A DNA stretch of 64,000 nucleotides, taken from positions 16,812,548 to 16,876,547 of the forward strand of contig CM026565.1 in NCBI GenBank assembly GCA_015143295.1, read 5' to 3'. This stretch comes from Tetracentron sinense (taxonomy: Eukaryota; Streptophyta; Magnoliopsida; Trochodendrales; Trochodendraceae). Shown here one piece after another: positions 32,478 to 45,250 of the stretch. The notes below the pieces were generated by a model that did not search any database, was not told the DNA's origin, and worked only from the letters and a program-made list of their open reading frames with translations. The first letter of the stretch is position 1, and every line of letters starts with the position of its first letter. A program made the translations under genes and the position numbers.

Positions 32478-33900
32478 GTGCCTTGCACAGTAGAATCAGA
32501 GAGTAGCTCTTACATGGTCCAATCAACAAACAGTTCAGAGTCGATGGTAGAACCTACAGATCAGCACCAGCGAACCAGTGAGATCCTACAGTCACATGAC
32601 AGGGACATTGTAGCCATGCAGTCAAAGTTTAACAGTGTTCTAGAATCCCTGAAGATTCTAATTGGTACCCAAACTGAAGAACCCTCCACCTGGATCCCAA
32701 CCAGAGAAACAACCAAGCAACCTATATTGGAGCCTCGTCCACCTCCCTTATCATACCTGACCTTATACCCGCAACAGGCGGAGGAGAGGAGTATGACCAG
32801 TATGAAGAGCAACCCAAGGCCTCACACATCCACCGGGTCTATCCATCATCCTCAGATCCTACCCCTTCGTTACAGGACAAGATCAACCAGATGAAAGAGG
32901 AGATGAGAAGAATGAAGGGTGCATCCACCAGTACAAGTCTATTACTGGAGGACTTAACTTTCTCATCAGGGGATGCTGTTCCGTAGGCTTCAAGGTCCTA
33001 GACTTTGACAAATATGATGGCTTGGGCTGTCCAAAACAACACCTGTAGTTGTACCTGGAGGACATGCTCCAGCACAATAGAAATCAGCCTTACTCATCTA
33101 GTACTTCTAAAAGAGTCTGAAGGGGGCAGCCCTTACATGGTGGATGTCTGTTGATAAGCAGAAGATCAAAACTTGGTAGGATGCCATGGACAGCTTCGTA
33201 GAGCAATACTCCTTTAACCAGGAGCTCCACCCTCAGAGTAGCTAGCTTGAGCAGTTAAGCCAGTGCAATAATGAAGCATTTCTAGAGTACACCATCCGCT
33301 TGAGGGAAATGACAGCAAAGATCTCGACTCCTATCCCTAAGGAGGAGCTGGTAGGCATGTTCATGGGGACTCTAAAGCAGCCCTACTCTACATGCATGGT
33401 GACCTTACTAGTGATGGACTTGGCACCATCGTCAGGACGGGTGCCCGTATCGAGACGACCATCAAGAGTGGGGTAATTCATTTCAGTCTAGGACTTGATC
33501 CCCCCAAGGCAGCAGTCTCATCTAGCAGAAACATCGGTCCCGAGGACCACAGAAAGAAGGAAAATATACATATGGTTGCTTCCACAGTACCTATCCGACT
33601 ACCAGCTTCAGTAGCTCAGCAGCAATCAGTTGTCAGGAATACCTGGCCAGCCTGACCAGCCCAGGGGCAAAACCCTCATCCTAGAAACTTTATCCTTCTT
33701 CCATACACACTCAGTCAGTTGTTGAAATTCCTAAACAAATAGGGTCTTATTGAGTTGAGAGGCCCCACGCCTCTTCTACCTCCAGACAAATAGAACAAAA
33801 ACTACAATGCCAATCATCACTGTGCCTTTCAAAGAGGCCCAGGCCATGCTACAGGCTACTGTATCGGCCTGAAGTGTGCAATCTAAGACCTCTTAGATGA
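32478..33900 (+). pseudogene. T1 gag region
   Basis: N-terminal helical segment (QSHDRDIVAMQSKFNSVLES), then remnants of the Gag core around 33090-33420. Weakly preserved, many breaks. Identified by position between ORF1 and protease and by the Gag core remnants. Confidence 0.6.
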
Positions 33901-34699
33901 CAAAAGGGTTGAGTTGGCCCCTAGCAACACCAGCATCAATCAGGTGCCACTGCCCCCACATAACAATCAAATCAATTTTATTCAGTGGGAAGAGCCCGGG
34001 GTAGGGCAGCCAGGACCCAGCACACCCGTAGTTGATGACAACATCATCAGGCCCTTTTACCGATCACCTGTCATAATCCTTTTCCCCCAGCCAAATATAC
34101 AGACTATTCAATCTCCAACCCAGATGCGTATCCCCGAACAGATCATCTATACTATCCCTTACCCTGTAAATTAGCCCACAGCTCCAGCTCAGGCCTCAAC
34201 CTCTTCAGGCCCTGTCCGGATCTTCTGTATCTTAGAGCCACCTTTTAACCTCAACTGAGTACCCAATCCCTGCTCGTTCATCTTTGAGAGTGAGAGCATT
34301 GCCAACCTAATCGAATTTGGCTGGGTATATCAACCTCCTGCAACTGAGCCGACAAAGGTGAAGAATGCAGAGAAAGAGAAAGAGAAAGTAGGGGTGTCAG
34401 ACCCGCAGAAGGAAGTAGCTGATTCAGTAGTTTTATTAAAAATCCTAGAAAAAGCAGAGGAGTTCAATATTGCTCAACAATTGAGCAAGGTCCTAGCACA
34501 GATATCCATCTTGGGTCTTCTTTTAATTTCAGAGCACCACAAGAAGCAACTGCTCCGAGTATTCGGTAATGCCAACGTAACACCAGACATAACACCCGAG
34601 AAACTGAGGCTAATGGTAGGGCAAATCATCAAATCCAGAATCATTTCCTTCACGGAAGAGGAAGTATCAGACAGTGACAAGGATCATACCCGGGCTTTG

Positions 34700-35270
34700 T
34701 ACATCGTAGTTTAGTGCATGGATAGAACATTATCATCAGTGCTCATCGACAATGGCTCTGGCTTAAATGTCTGTAAACTTTCTACGCTACAGAACCTGGG
34801 CCTGAACCTCAGTCAAGTGAAGAAGAGACCCATGACCATCAGGGCCTTTGATAACACCACCAGGCAAAACCTGGGAAACATCGATTTGACCATTGGGGTA
34901 GGACCAGCTCAATTCTCGACGAACTTTCAGGTTGTAAACGTGCCAACCTCTTTTATTCTACTCCTAGGGAGGCCGTGGATCTATACAGCTGGAGTCATTC
35001 CCTCCTCTCTGCACCAAAGAATCAAGTTCATCCAGGATGACCATCTGGTCGTCATCCCTTTGGAGGAGTTGACAAGTTCCTTTGGGGATGTCAAAGAGTT
35101 GGGGGTAAGGCACTGCCTTTATGACATTCCAATTTGAGTAGGTTAGTTCTATCACCCAAGTAGAACAACAAAGCAAGCAAGCAGTGCCACCGTCTATCAG
35201 AATGATGGCCAGAATGAACTACCAGCCTGGGTATGGTCTTGGTGCCAGGAATCAGGGTATGAAGAAGAGA
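34700..35270 (+). pseudogene. T1 protease and G-patch region
   Basis: Aspartic protease with LIDNGSGLNVC (active site in the D-S/T/N-G form) and the flap-side LLGRPWIYTAGVIPSSLHQR. It is followed at about 35200-35260 by a G-patch-like MNYQPGYGLGARNQG, an accessory seen in Tat elements. Cleaves the polyprotein in the parent element. Confidence 0.75.
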
Positions 35271-36073
35271 TACACGCCTCCTCACTGTACATCTCCCTAC
35301 AGCTTGGGATACATGCCCAGATATGAGGATTACCTCTCAAAGCTGACTAAGAAGAGCAGACAGTCGGTAAAACCTGAGCCCCAACCACACATCTCTGTAA
35401 CCTTCCCTGTGGGAATCTTCAAAACCTACCTAAAAACCTCTGTTGCACCTGTTGCCTTAACCCCTAGCCTAGTGATGAATCTTCAGGGATTCCAGAAGTG
35501 TTCTGCATGGCCCAGATGTTCGACAAGCTGACTGTCGAAGATGCTACTGAAGTAGAATATCCAGTAGAAGAGCAAGTCTGCACCCTTTCCAATAGCGCTG
35601 AAGCGTCCTCCAGTCGCCAGCCACTGATCCGTTGGTGGATTGAGGCTCTCACCATCGAGGCTAGCCAAGGCCGGGGTGAGTACAGTGCAAGACAGGTTGG
35701 TCTGAGATAGTAATGACCAAGTATTACCCTTCTCCTTCATCTATCTCTCTTTGCTCCCATTTGTAAAATCCAAAAGTCAGGCCACAGTCGGCCTCTTTTT
35801 GTTTGAGTCTTTTTGTAATAGTCATCTCTTTTAATGAAAATCAGATGTTTTGACTCAAAAATATTTCGTATCGGCTGATGATGAAATCACACGGACTCTT
35901 CCCTGGAAGGCCTAGTGTCCTGAAGCCAATTGATTTGCTAGGAAATTACCTCTAATAGGGCTACCCCTCAAACCCTCCTTGAGCTCTTTGAAGTAGAGTA
36001 TGATTCAGAACAGGAAGAGGAACCGCCTCAGGAAATTCTGAATCTCCTTGAGCACAGCGAAGGACTTCTGCAG
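35271..36073 (+). other. T1 spacer between protease and RT
   Basis: Contains the N-terminal pol linker and an AT/T-rich stretch near 35750-35870. Ogre elements are known to remove an intron between protease and RT. A T-rich noncoding block here fits that, but I cannot define its ends. Confidence 0.35.
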
Positions 36074-37570
36074 TTGAACAGGGAAGACACTGAAATAGTC
36101 TATCTGGGGTCCACAGACAACCCCCTGCTAGTCAAGATCGGCATAAGCATGAGCCCGCAACAGAGAGCAGACATGATCAGTTTTCTGAAGAGCTACAGTG
36201 ACGTCTTCGTCTGGTCATATACAGACATGCCATACCTAGACCCAGCATTGGTGGTACACAGACTGCCCCTGAACCCTACCGTCAGAACAATAAAGCAAAA
36301 ACTGAGATGGATGAGGCCCGAATAGTCACACAAGGTCAATGAAGAAGTTGAAAAATAGATCAGCGTAGGCTTCTTGGCAATTACAACCTATCCTGAGTGG
36401 TTAGCCAATATTGTACCGGTACCCAAAAAGGACGGCAAGGTCCGAATGTGTATTGACTACTGGAATTTGAACAGGGCAAGCCCCAAGGATAACTTTCCTC
36501 TCCCGCACATCGATATTCTGGTCAAAAATACTGCTGGGCACAAGACTCTCTCATTTATGGACGGTTTCTCCGGATATAACCAAATCAAAATGGCGGAAGA
36601 AGACATAGAGAAAACCTACTTTATTACACCTTGGGATACATTCTGCTACAAAGTCATGCCCTTCGGACTCAAGAACGCAGGGGCCACCTACCAGAGGGTC
36701 ATGACAGCCTTGTTCTAGGACATGATCCACAAGTTAACAGAAATCTATATGGATGACATGATCGTTAAATCTCTTACTACCGAGCAACACCCAGAAGACC
36801 TGAAGAGAGTCTATGACAGACTCAGAGAGTTCGGCCTGAGACTGAATCCAGTCAAATGTGTCTTTCGAGCCTCATCAAGAAAGCTCCTTGGCTTCATAGT
36901 CAGCAAGCAAGAGAGGTATTGAGATCGATCCAGCTAAAGCCAGAGCTATCATTGAAATGCTAGCACCCCAAACTGAGAAGGAAATCCGTGTTTTCCTAGG
37001 CAGAATTCAGTACATCAGTAGATTCATTTCTCAACTCACTCTGATATACGAGCTAATCTTCAAGCTTCTCCGGAAGAACACACCGACAGTCTGGAAAGCA
37101 GAATGCTAGGAAGCCTTTGACAGAATAAAGCAGTATCTTCTGAATCCTCTAGTACTTGTGCCTCCTACGCCAGGATGGCCCCTGCTACTTTACATCTCCG
37201 TACAAGAGACCTCCATGGGGTGCGTCCTAGTACAACATGACGAGACATACAGAACAGAGCAAGCCATCTACTACATCAGTAAGCGTCTGCTAGAGTATAA
37301 AGAATCGTACAACCCTCTTAAGAAGACGTGTCTGGCACTGGTCTGGGCTACTTAGCGTCTCTGGTATTATCTACTTTTCGTCCCGATAATCCTGATTTCC
37401 TGGATGGACCCACTCAAGTACTTACTGGAAAAGCCAGCCACCACCAGAAGGACAGCCCGATGGCTTATGATGTTGTCTGAATTTGACATCACGTACATGA
37501 CACAAAAGTCAATCAAGGGGTAGGTGATAGCAGATCACCTTGCCCATAGTCTAGCACAAGACTACATGTC
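36074..37570 (+). pseudogene. T1 reverse transcriptase and RNase H
   Basis: RT shows YPEWLANIVPVPKKDGKVRM, MPFGLKNAGATYQRVM and the catalytic YMDDMIVKS. RNase H follows at about 37150-37570 (ETSMGCVLVQHDE, AIYYISKRL). The YMDD motif and MPFGLKNAGATYQR are typical of the Tat lineage. Broken. Confidence 0.85.
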
Positions 37571-37619
37571 TTACATGATCGGTTTCCAGATGAAGCCATC
37601 TTGTATACAGAAGAAGATG

Positions 37620-37880
37620 AACAAGAATACTCCAGCTGAGAGTTATACTTTAACGGAGCTGCCAACAGTCATAGGCATGGGGCAGGAGCAGTCCTGATCT
37701 CACCTAAGGGAGCACACCTCCCTATCTAGGTCAAGTTGAAATTCAGATGCTCCAATAATGAAGCAGAATACAAGGCATGCATAGCCGGACTGAAAGAAGC
37801 CCGGGACATCAGGATTGAAGAGGTAGACATCTACGGTGACTCATCTCTTGTAATCTGTCAAGTAAATGAACCTTAGGCCA
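37620..37880 (+). pseudogene. T1 second (archaeal-type) RNase H
   Basis: ELYFNGAAN...GAGAVLISPKG, NNEAEYKACIAGLKEA and DIYGDSSLVICQV give the D-E-D arrangement of an RNase H1-like fold. A second RNase H is a hallmark of Tat elements. Confidence 0.75.
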
Positions 37881-38049
37881 TCTGAGAAGCAAGGCTAATC
37901 CCATACTTAGCCTACCTCAATCTGCTAATTAGTCAGTTCAGAAGAATAGCTTCAGCCACAGGTCTAGGAACCAGAACAGATGTGCAGATGCACTGGCCAC
38001 TCTCGCTTCCATGGTATAGATCCCTACAGACATTATGCTCTGGCTGATT

Positions 38050-39340
38050 GAAGCCTAGTAGCCTTCAGATCGAGGAAGTGTCAGACAATAAGCCTCAGTA
38101 TACGGACATCAAGCAGTACCTCGAGGACGGGACCTTCCCTCTCGATGCTACCAAAATAGACCGTCGGGCAATCAGAAGACTGGCCATTCAGTTCATCCTA
38201 TCGGGGGGCATCTTGTACAAAAGATCGCCAAACCTACTCTGGCTCAGATGCCTAGATATCAGTGAAGTAGCACAGGTAGTTGAAGAAGTTCATAGAGGAA
38301 CTTACAGCCCACACATGAACGAGTTGATGCTTTCTAAGAAGATTCTCAAGCTGGGCTACTACTGGTCCACCATGGAATCAGACTGTTGCAAGCATGTGCA
38401 GAAGTGACACCAGTGCCAAATCTACGCCAACAGGGTAAATGCACTGCCAAACAAGCTGCACAATCTCACTGCTCTGTGGCCATTCTCAGCTTGGGACATC
38501 GACGTAATCGGACCCATAGCTCTGAAAGCATCTAACAGACATCGATTCATTCTTGTAGCAATTGGTTATTTCAAAAAATGGGTCGAGGCAGCCTCTTATA
38601 CCAGCGTCACAACCTCAGTGGTTCAACATTTTCTAAAAAGGGATATCGTCTACCGATATGGGGTCCCGTATGAGATTGTAACAGACAATGCTCTCAACTT
38701 TTGCAACAAGGGGATGGCTGACCTCTACCAGAAGTTCAAGATCTAGCATCACAATTCTATGCCATACAGGCCACAAACCAATGATACAATTGAAGCTGCC
38801 AACAAGAATCTGAAGAAAATCATAGAGAAGATGGCCACCAAGTACTTTGCCTGGCATGAGATGCTCCCCTATGCACTCATTGCCTACTGAACATCCATCC
38901 AAACCTCAACAGGGGCAATGCCATTCTCTCTGGCCTATGGTATGGAAGCAGTCCTCCGCGACGAAGTACAGATTCCATCACTACGGGTGTTAATGGAAGC
39001 AGAGCTCTCGGAGGAGAAATGGACACAGACCCAGTATGAGCAGTTGAATCTGATTGAAGAGTGGCGACTGAAAGCCATCAACCACTCTCAGCAGAGGCAT
39101 ATGGCTAGGGCATTGAACAAGAAAGTCAAGCAAAGAAACATCGAGATCGGTGACACGGTTCTCTAGAAAAGGTTACCAAACCGCCCTAACCCAAGGAGTA
39201 AATTCACTCCCAACTATAAAGGCCCATACGACGTCTGAGACAAATTCTTAGGCGGTGCCCTTCGACTCAGACGTATGGATGACGAAGACCTCCCAGAGCT
39301 CGTCAAAATGGACAAAGTCGAAAGATACTACACTTAGGGT
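38050..39340 (+). pseudogene. T1 integrase
   Basis: Zinc-binding region (VHRGTYSPHMN, then CKHVQK), catalytic core (WDIDVIGPI; IVTDNALNF; YRPQTNDTIEAANKN) and a C-terminal GPY-like end (NYKGPYDV). No chromodomain, as expected for Tat. Broken. Confidence 0.8.
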
Positions 39341-41300
39341 CTAGATCTGATAGGCGCTTTGCACTTGTAGTTTCTCCAGGAAATGATAGGATGCCATCCT
39401 TAACACACTCTTCATCCCTCTTTCCTGTAACCCGTTTAGAAATCAATGAAATTCACTAGTTAGCCCCTCGAGCCTAATAACCTTTCTTTCATTACACCTT
39501 TTTAGGGACACCCTCCCTCGCCCTCTGTGGCATTAGCCTGAACTACGTCATGACCTGATCCTACAAAGGGTACTTAGGCAACCTGTCAAATCAGGTGCGG
39601 TCACAAAAGGGGTATCCACTCCCCGAATCTCCCCAAACAGAATCCCTCTTTCCCCAAAAGAGTCATCATCTATCCTCCACAAAGCCACTCCCAAAGCAGA
39701 GACAAACTCTCCCAGCTCCCCTGGTAAATCGACTCTTAAGGGTATAAAATTTTTATCAAAAGGAAAATCCAAAATAGAAGTCAAAACATTTCAGAAGTCA
39801 GAGACTCTCCATAGAGGCAATCTCTCCGGATTCTTTCCCGACAGAGAAACATTTAAGAGACAACCTCTCCTGAAAAACAATCCTCGAGCAGAGACAACCT
39901 TTCTATCCTCAGCAGAGACGGCCTCTCTCACCCTTCCTAGCAGAGATGACCTCTCTCAACATCCCCCAGCGGAGTAAGAAAAAACCGTCGGGAAACCAAA
40001 GGCAAAAGTCTTAAACAGACAAATTTCCCCAGAGAGTGACATGTCTTAAACAGAAGGTGAAAATCAATTGTGTCAAAACCAAAACTCCAAGGGAGTGCAA
40101 ATCAACAACAAATAGGAGAAATTCCAGGGTGTCCCAAATTTCAGTCCCTCTGCCTACATTTCATCCTACTCTAAGTCCTTCTAGATCCCCTAGAGAATTC
40201 AAGCGCAAGCGCAGTATCACATCTGTATCCCCAGTAGAAATATCAGCTCCCAATCCCCAGAGGAGCGCCATTTAGGCTAATGACAGGAGAGGACCTTTTT
40301 TTCCCAGCAATATCAAATCCTCCAGTAAGTTGCGGGCATGAATGAAAAACCAGAAATGGCCTCATTGCGCAAAAATCATGCGATCCCCAGACCTAGTCTT
40401 GCAACTAGGGGTAAAAAAGGGACAAAAATTAATCAGCTTTGCAGGCATGAGGAAAACCGGCGAACGGCCTCATCGTGCAAAAATTATGCGAACCCTATGA
40501 CTTGGTCATTCCAAGGATAAAAAAGGGAGAAAAGCTAAAGAGCAATTTGACAACAGAATCCAGCGACAGTCAAACTAGCCAGATAAATCCCTTGTAGCAG
40601 TCCCCGGTAGATGGCATGGAAGAGCAGCTTCCCCGACACTAGTCTCCAACAGAGTTCAGATCCCCAGCAGTGATCTACTATAGGGTCTTATCCCCTAGCA
40701 GATCCCCAGTAACGGTCTACAACAGTATCACACTCCCCAGTGGATCTCTAGCAGAAGCATCCAATTTGCTCCCTAGCAAGCTTCTCCCCAATCAGAGTCT
40801 AAATCTCCAATAGTGATAAGACAAACAGGTCTATCCACGAGTATCCACAGTGGTGACAAAACCTTTTCTAGGTCATACTCTGCTCTCCAAGAGTGAAAGG
40901 TAGATTACATGATCCTCAAACCCTAACTAAGCCATTTTCCTGGCAAAACTAATAGCTAGTTGAACATTCTTTTGAAATCAAAAACTTTTTACAAAGGTCC
41001 AAAACCTTTTACAATTTTTTTCAAAAATAGCCCCTTTTTGGTATCCAGACCAGATCATACCAGCCTGCACTGAGCAGGCCCGACAAGACAAAGCAGAAGA
41101 AGCCGACACCCTACATCCCCGTAAGCCGCAATCAGCAGAGTCATGGGAAAGCATCCTCGACTTTATCCCCTATATGACATCCCTCCATAGCATCACACCC
41201 TATGTGGCCAAAATTCCTTGGCATCAATCAACTTGATCAAAATCCAGTGCCCCTCGGCCATTTCAAATCATCCGGCTAGTACCTCTGCGACATGCCATAG
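39341..41300 (+). other. T1 3' UTR, before the tandem repeats
   Basis: Long noncoding tail. Repeated GCAGAGAC(A/G)(A/G)CCTCTC motifs lie at 39800-39970, and repeated TCCCCAGCAG-like motifs at 39960-40770, including an exact copy at 40661-40670. The latter are complementary to the end of the T1 primer site. The T2 and T3 3' UTRs show the same layout. Confidence 0.65.
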
Positions 41301-41301
41301 T

Positions 41302-41565
41302 CCTTTCGACACCCCCGTGTGTCCTCGACATCCCGTGTATACCTTTACAGTGTACCACCTGCATGTCCTCCCTTTCGACACCCTCATGTGTCCTCGACAT
41401 CCCGTGGACACCTTTACAGTGTATACCACCCGTATATCCTCCCTTTCGACACCCCTGTGTGTCCTCGATATCCCATGTGTACCTTTATAGTGTACATCAC
41501 CCGCATGTTGGCCTTTCAACACCCTGTGTGTCCCCGACGTCCTGTGTGTCTTTTCTATCAACTCG
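41302..41565 (+). repeat. T1 3' UTR: about 70-bp tandem repeats
   Basis: Four units starting CCTTTCGACAC at 41302, 41371, 41442 and 41512 (periods 69, 71, 70). Homologous to the T2 and T3 arrays. Confidence 0.85.
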
Positions 41566-41649
41566 ATCGAATCCCTTTGGCCGATGGCTTTGGGCTATGC
41601 TATCTTTGCATCCATCAATTCGTAGTGAGTAGTTTGAACTGCTCACTCA

Positions 41650-42415
41650 TCCCCAGTAGAAGCTCTATCGACATTATGAAAACAGGCCGACGGCTAATTG
41701 ACGGTAAATCGTCTACAACCAATAAGGGATTTTAAGTGAACTGGGCCTGGCCCATGCATAGACAGGTGTAGGAGTTTGGGCTCAGGGTTTTTTTAGGCTT
41801 TATGGGCCCAGGCTACAAGGTTTAGGCTCTAAGGGCCTTGGGCTTAGGGTTCAGGCCCTAAGGGCACTAGGGCTAAGGTTACCTAAGGGCTAGGGTTTTG
41901 GTTCTAGGGTGAGTCTAGGGTTTACCTAGGGTTTATCTTGGGTTAACAGATTTTGAAGGGAGTAACCATAGTTAAAAAACTTTAACTATGGTTAGATGGG
42001 GTGTAAAAATCGGGTGCTTACAACTGCCCCTCTTTGCTGGAGAACGTCAAGATTGGCGATTTTGAACGACAAAGACTGGAATCATCCTATTTTTACACCG
42101 AGCTCGGATAACAGGGATGCAGAATGATAACATGTATATATGCAGTGCAAATGGTGAGTGCAATGTAGTGGGACTACGGAACCATTGTAAAACAGAAGCC
42201 TAGGGGTGCCTAACACCTTCTCCGATCTTAACCGAACCCCTTACCCTGATCTCACTCGTAGACCAAGACCTTATCCAAACTCGGGGGACTTATCCCTTCT
42301 AAATGAATAGGTGGCCACTCTTAATCGTAAAACTCTTCTACACCCGTGAGGGTACACAGGTAATTAACATCCTCCTTCCCCTTGTGAGCCTTCACGGAAA
42401 ATTCTCGTGCTCACA
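41650..42415 (+). repeat. T1 3' LTR, incomplete and rearranged
   Basis: The last 240 bp (42177-42415) match the end of the 5' LTR and stop at CTCACA before the CCAAA duplication. The part before it matches the beginning of the LTR and adjoining 3' UTR, but in opposite orientation. The middle of the LTR is not present. Confidence 0.7.
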
Positions 42416-42420
42416 CCAAA
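42416..42420. repeat. Target site duplication of T1, right copy
   Basis: CCAAA, identical to 27501-27505; T2 3' UTR resumes with GAGGGGCTATTTTTG. Confidence 0.9.
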
Positions 42421-44165
42421 GAGGGGCTATTTTTGAAAATATTTTATCAAAGGTTTTGGACCTTTGTAAAATTTTTTTGATTTCAACAGAAAGAATGTTC
42501 AACTAGCTACCAATTTTGCTAGGAAGTTACCTTCGACAGGGCTTGGGGATCATGTAATCTGCCTTTTGCTCTTGGAGAGCAGAGTATGACCCAGAAGAGG
42601 TTTCGTCACCGCTGGGGATGCTCGTGGATAGACCTATTTATCTTGTCATTGCTGGAGATTGGACTCTGGCTGTGGAGAAGCTTGCTGGGGAGTAAATTGG
42701 ATGCTTCTACTGGATATCCGCTGGGGAGTGTGTTACTATTATAGACCGTTACCAAGGATCTGTTAGGGGATATGATACTATCGTAGATCACTGCTAGGGA
42801 TCTAAACTCTGCTGGAGACTAGTGTCAGGAAAGCTGCTCTTCCATGCCATCTGCCGAGGATCACTGTAGGGGATTTATCTGGCTAGTCTGACTATTACCG
42901 GATTCTGTTGCCAAACTACTCTTCAGCTTTTCTTCCTTTTTTACCCTTAGAATGACCAAGTCATGGGGTTCGGATAATTTTTGCGCAATGAGTCTGTTGT
43001 CGAATTTCCTCCTGCCTGCGAAGCTGATTGATTTTTATCCTTTTTTGCCCCTAGTCACAAGACTAGGTTTAGGGATCGCGTGATTTTTGCGTAATGAGGC
43101 CATTGCCGATTTTCACTCATGCTCACGATTTACTGGAGAATTTGATATTGCTGGGGAAAAAGGTCTTCTCCCATCATTGCCCTGAATGGCACTCCTCTGG
43201 GGATTTGAGGATGATATTTCCGTTAGGGATACAGATGTGATACTGCGCTTGCACTTGTAGCATCTAGGGGATCTAGAAGGACTTGGAGTAGGATGAAATG
43301 TAGGCTGAGGGATCGATGTTTGGCACACCTTGGGATCTCTCTTGATGTTATTGATTCGCAATCTCTTGGAGGTTTTGGTTTCGATACAATTCATTTTCAC
43401 CTTCTGTTTAAGACATGTCACTCTCTTGGGAAATTTGTCTGTTTAAGACTTGTGCCTTTGGTTTCTCAGCGGTATTTTTTTAGCTCCGCTAGGGGATATT
43501 GAGAGAGGTTGTCTCTGCTAGGAAGGGTGAGAGAGGTCATCTCTGTTGAGGATAGAGAGGTTGTCTCTGCCTGAGGATTATTTTTCAGGATAGGTTGTCT
43601 CTGAAAGGTTTTTCTGTTAGGGAAAAAGTCCGGAGAGATTGCCTCCGTGGGGAGTCTCTAACTGTTGAAATGTTTCGACTTCTATTTTGGGTTCTCCTTT
43701 TGATAGAAATTTTATACCCTTGAGAATCGATTTGCCTGAGGTGCTGGGAGAGTTTGTCTCTGCTTAAGGAGTAACTTTGTGGGGGATAGTTGATGACTCT
43801 TTTGGAGAAAGAGGGACTCTATTTGGGGAGAGTTGGGGAGTGGATACCCCTTTGTGATTGCACCTGATTTGAAAGGTTACCTTCATACCCTTTGCAAGAT
43901 CAGGTCATGACGTAGTTTAGGCTAATGCCATAGAGGGCGAGGGACGGTGTCCCTGAAAGAGTGTAATGAAAGAAGGGTTGTCAGGCTCAAGGGGCTAACT
44001 AGCGAATTTCATTGATTTGTAAACGGGTTACAGGAAAGAGGGATGAAGAGTGTGCCAAGGATGGTCTCCTATCATTTCCCAGAGAAACTATAAGTTGAAA
44101 GCGCCTATCAGATCCAGACCCTAAGCATAGTATCTTTTGACTTTATCCATGTTAACAGGCTCTGA

Positions 44166-44630
44166 GAGGTCTTCGTCATCCATATGTCCGACGTAGACTG
44201 TAGGCATCATGGATGCTGTCTGATACTGATATGATTGTAGGCAAGTGACTTACCAACCAAAGGTATAGGAGAGGTGTACTGGGATGGAAGATGCCCTTTT
44301 TGTGACTTGGCGACTGGTTTAGAGCCCTGAGAAGCTTGGCTAGGATGACTAGTACAACTGAACAGGAGTTGTGCATGTCATCAATGATCCCAACTAGAAC
44401 TACTTCAACAAGTGAACGACACCTTGGAAACACGAGCTGAGACATGGTTATCAGTACAAAGGCATTGTGACTGGGAAGTTCTGCTATAATAGAGTCAGGG
44501 TTCTACTTGCGTCTGTACTTCTTTTTAAGAAAAGACATGGATATCAGATAAAAAGAGCCGTTAGGACCGGGCCACAAGCAAGCAGGCTCGATATGCAAGA
44601 ACCTGGATAGGTCTACCTGTATGCTATGTC
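44166..44630 (-). pseudogene. T2 ORF1 remnant
   Basis: About 90 codons (MSQLVFPRCRSLVEVVLVG, STPLLYLWLVSHLPTIISV) align with T1 ORF1, plus decayed flanks. This is the only sizeable coding part left in T2. Confidence 0.65.
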
Positions 44631-45232
44631 GGGAAGCAGGGTTGGATGTAGTTTATTACAAGCACAGTTTTAGCTTATTACATGCCCCTAAGTGGCTGGT
44701 TATCCGGGTAGTCAACCATGATTGGGGCAAGTATAGTGTGCAAGCAGGTTAGGGTTTATAGTAGCCATCTCTGGATGGATTGCTTGTAGACTATACCCTA
44801 GCCTAAACTACCTGTATAAAGGTTGGTTTGATGCAGGTGTGTTTCTAGCAGGATTGGGGGATCACTTAACACCGTATATGCGACTCCCCGGTATAGAACA
44901 TACCGGGAAAGGGATGATTGGTGTAAGCGGGAGCGTTCAGAATCCTTCCTTGGGGGTAATCACCCAACAGGAGTAACTCCACGGACCTCCAAGATGTTTA
45001 ATTCACTGATACTGAGGATGATCATCTAGCAGCCGTTAACGTAATAAGTCCATCTACTGGGTTGAATGAGATAATTACACTACTATGACATGTATGGATG
45101 CACAGTACACAATTATCCAAAAGATGTAAAATGATTAGTGTTAAGTTAAATGCTTAAGAATTTTAATCAAGATTAAGGTTTAGTTAGTTTAAACCCGGGT
45201 TCTTGGTTGAACCCCAAGCATATCAAATTATG

Positions 45233-45250
45233 TCCCCAGCAGAGTTGCCA
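45233..45250 (-). other. Primer binding site of T2
   Basis: TGGCAACTCTGCTGGGGA on the minus strand, 4 nt from the 5' LTR. Differs by one base from the T1 site. Confidence 0.75.

Larger units (their letters stand above)
27506..42415 (+). mobile_element. T1: Tat/Ogre-type Ty3/gypsy retrotransposon, nearly full length
   Basis: 14.9 kb with perfect CCAAA duplications. Order: 5' LTR, Arg-tRNA-like primer site, leader, ORF1, gag, protease with G-patch, RT, RNase H, second RNase H, integrase, 2.3-kb 3' UTR with tandem repeats, incomplete 3' LTR. ORF1 and the second RNase H are diagnostic of Tat/Ogre elements. The terminal 240 bp of the two LTRs differ by about 11%, so it is several million years old at usual rates. 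The coding region is heavily broken, with more than a dozen breaks. Confidence 0.9.
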
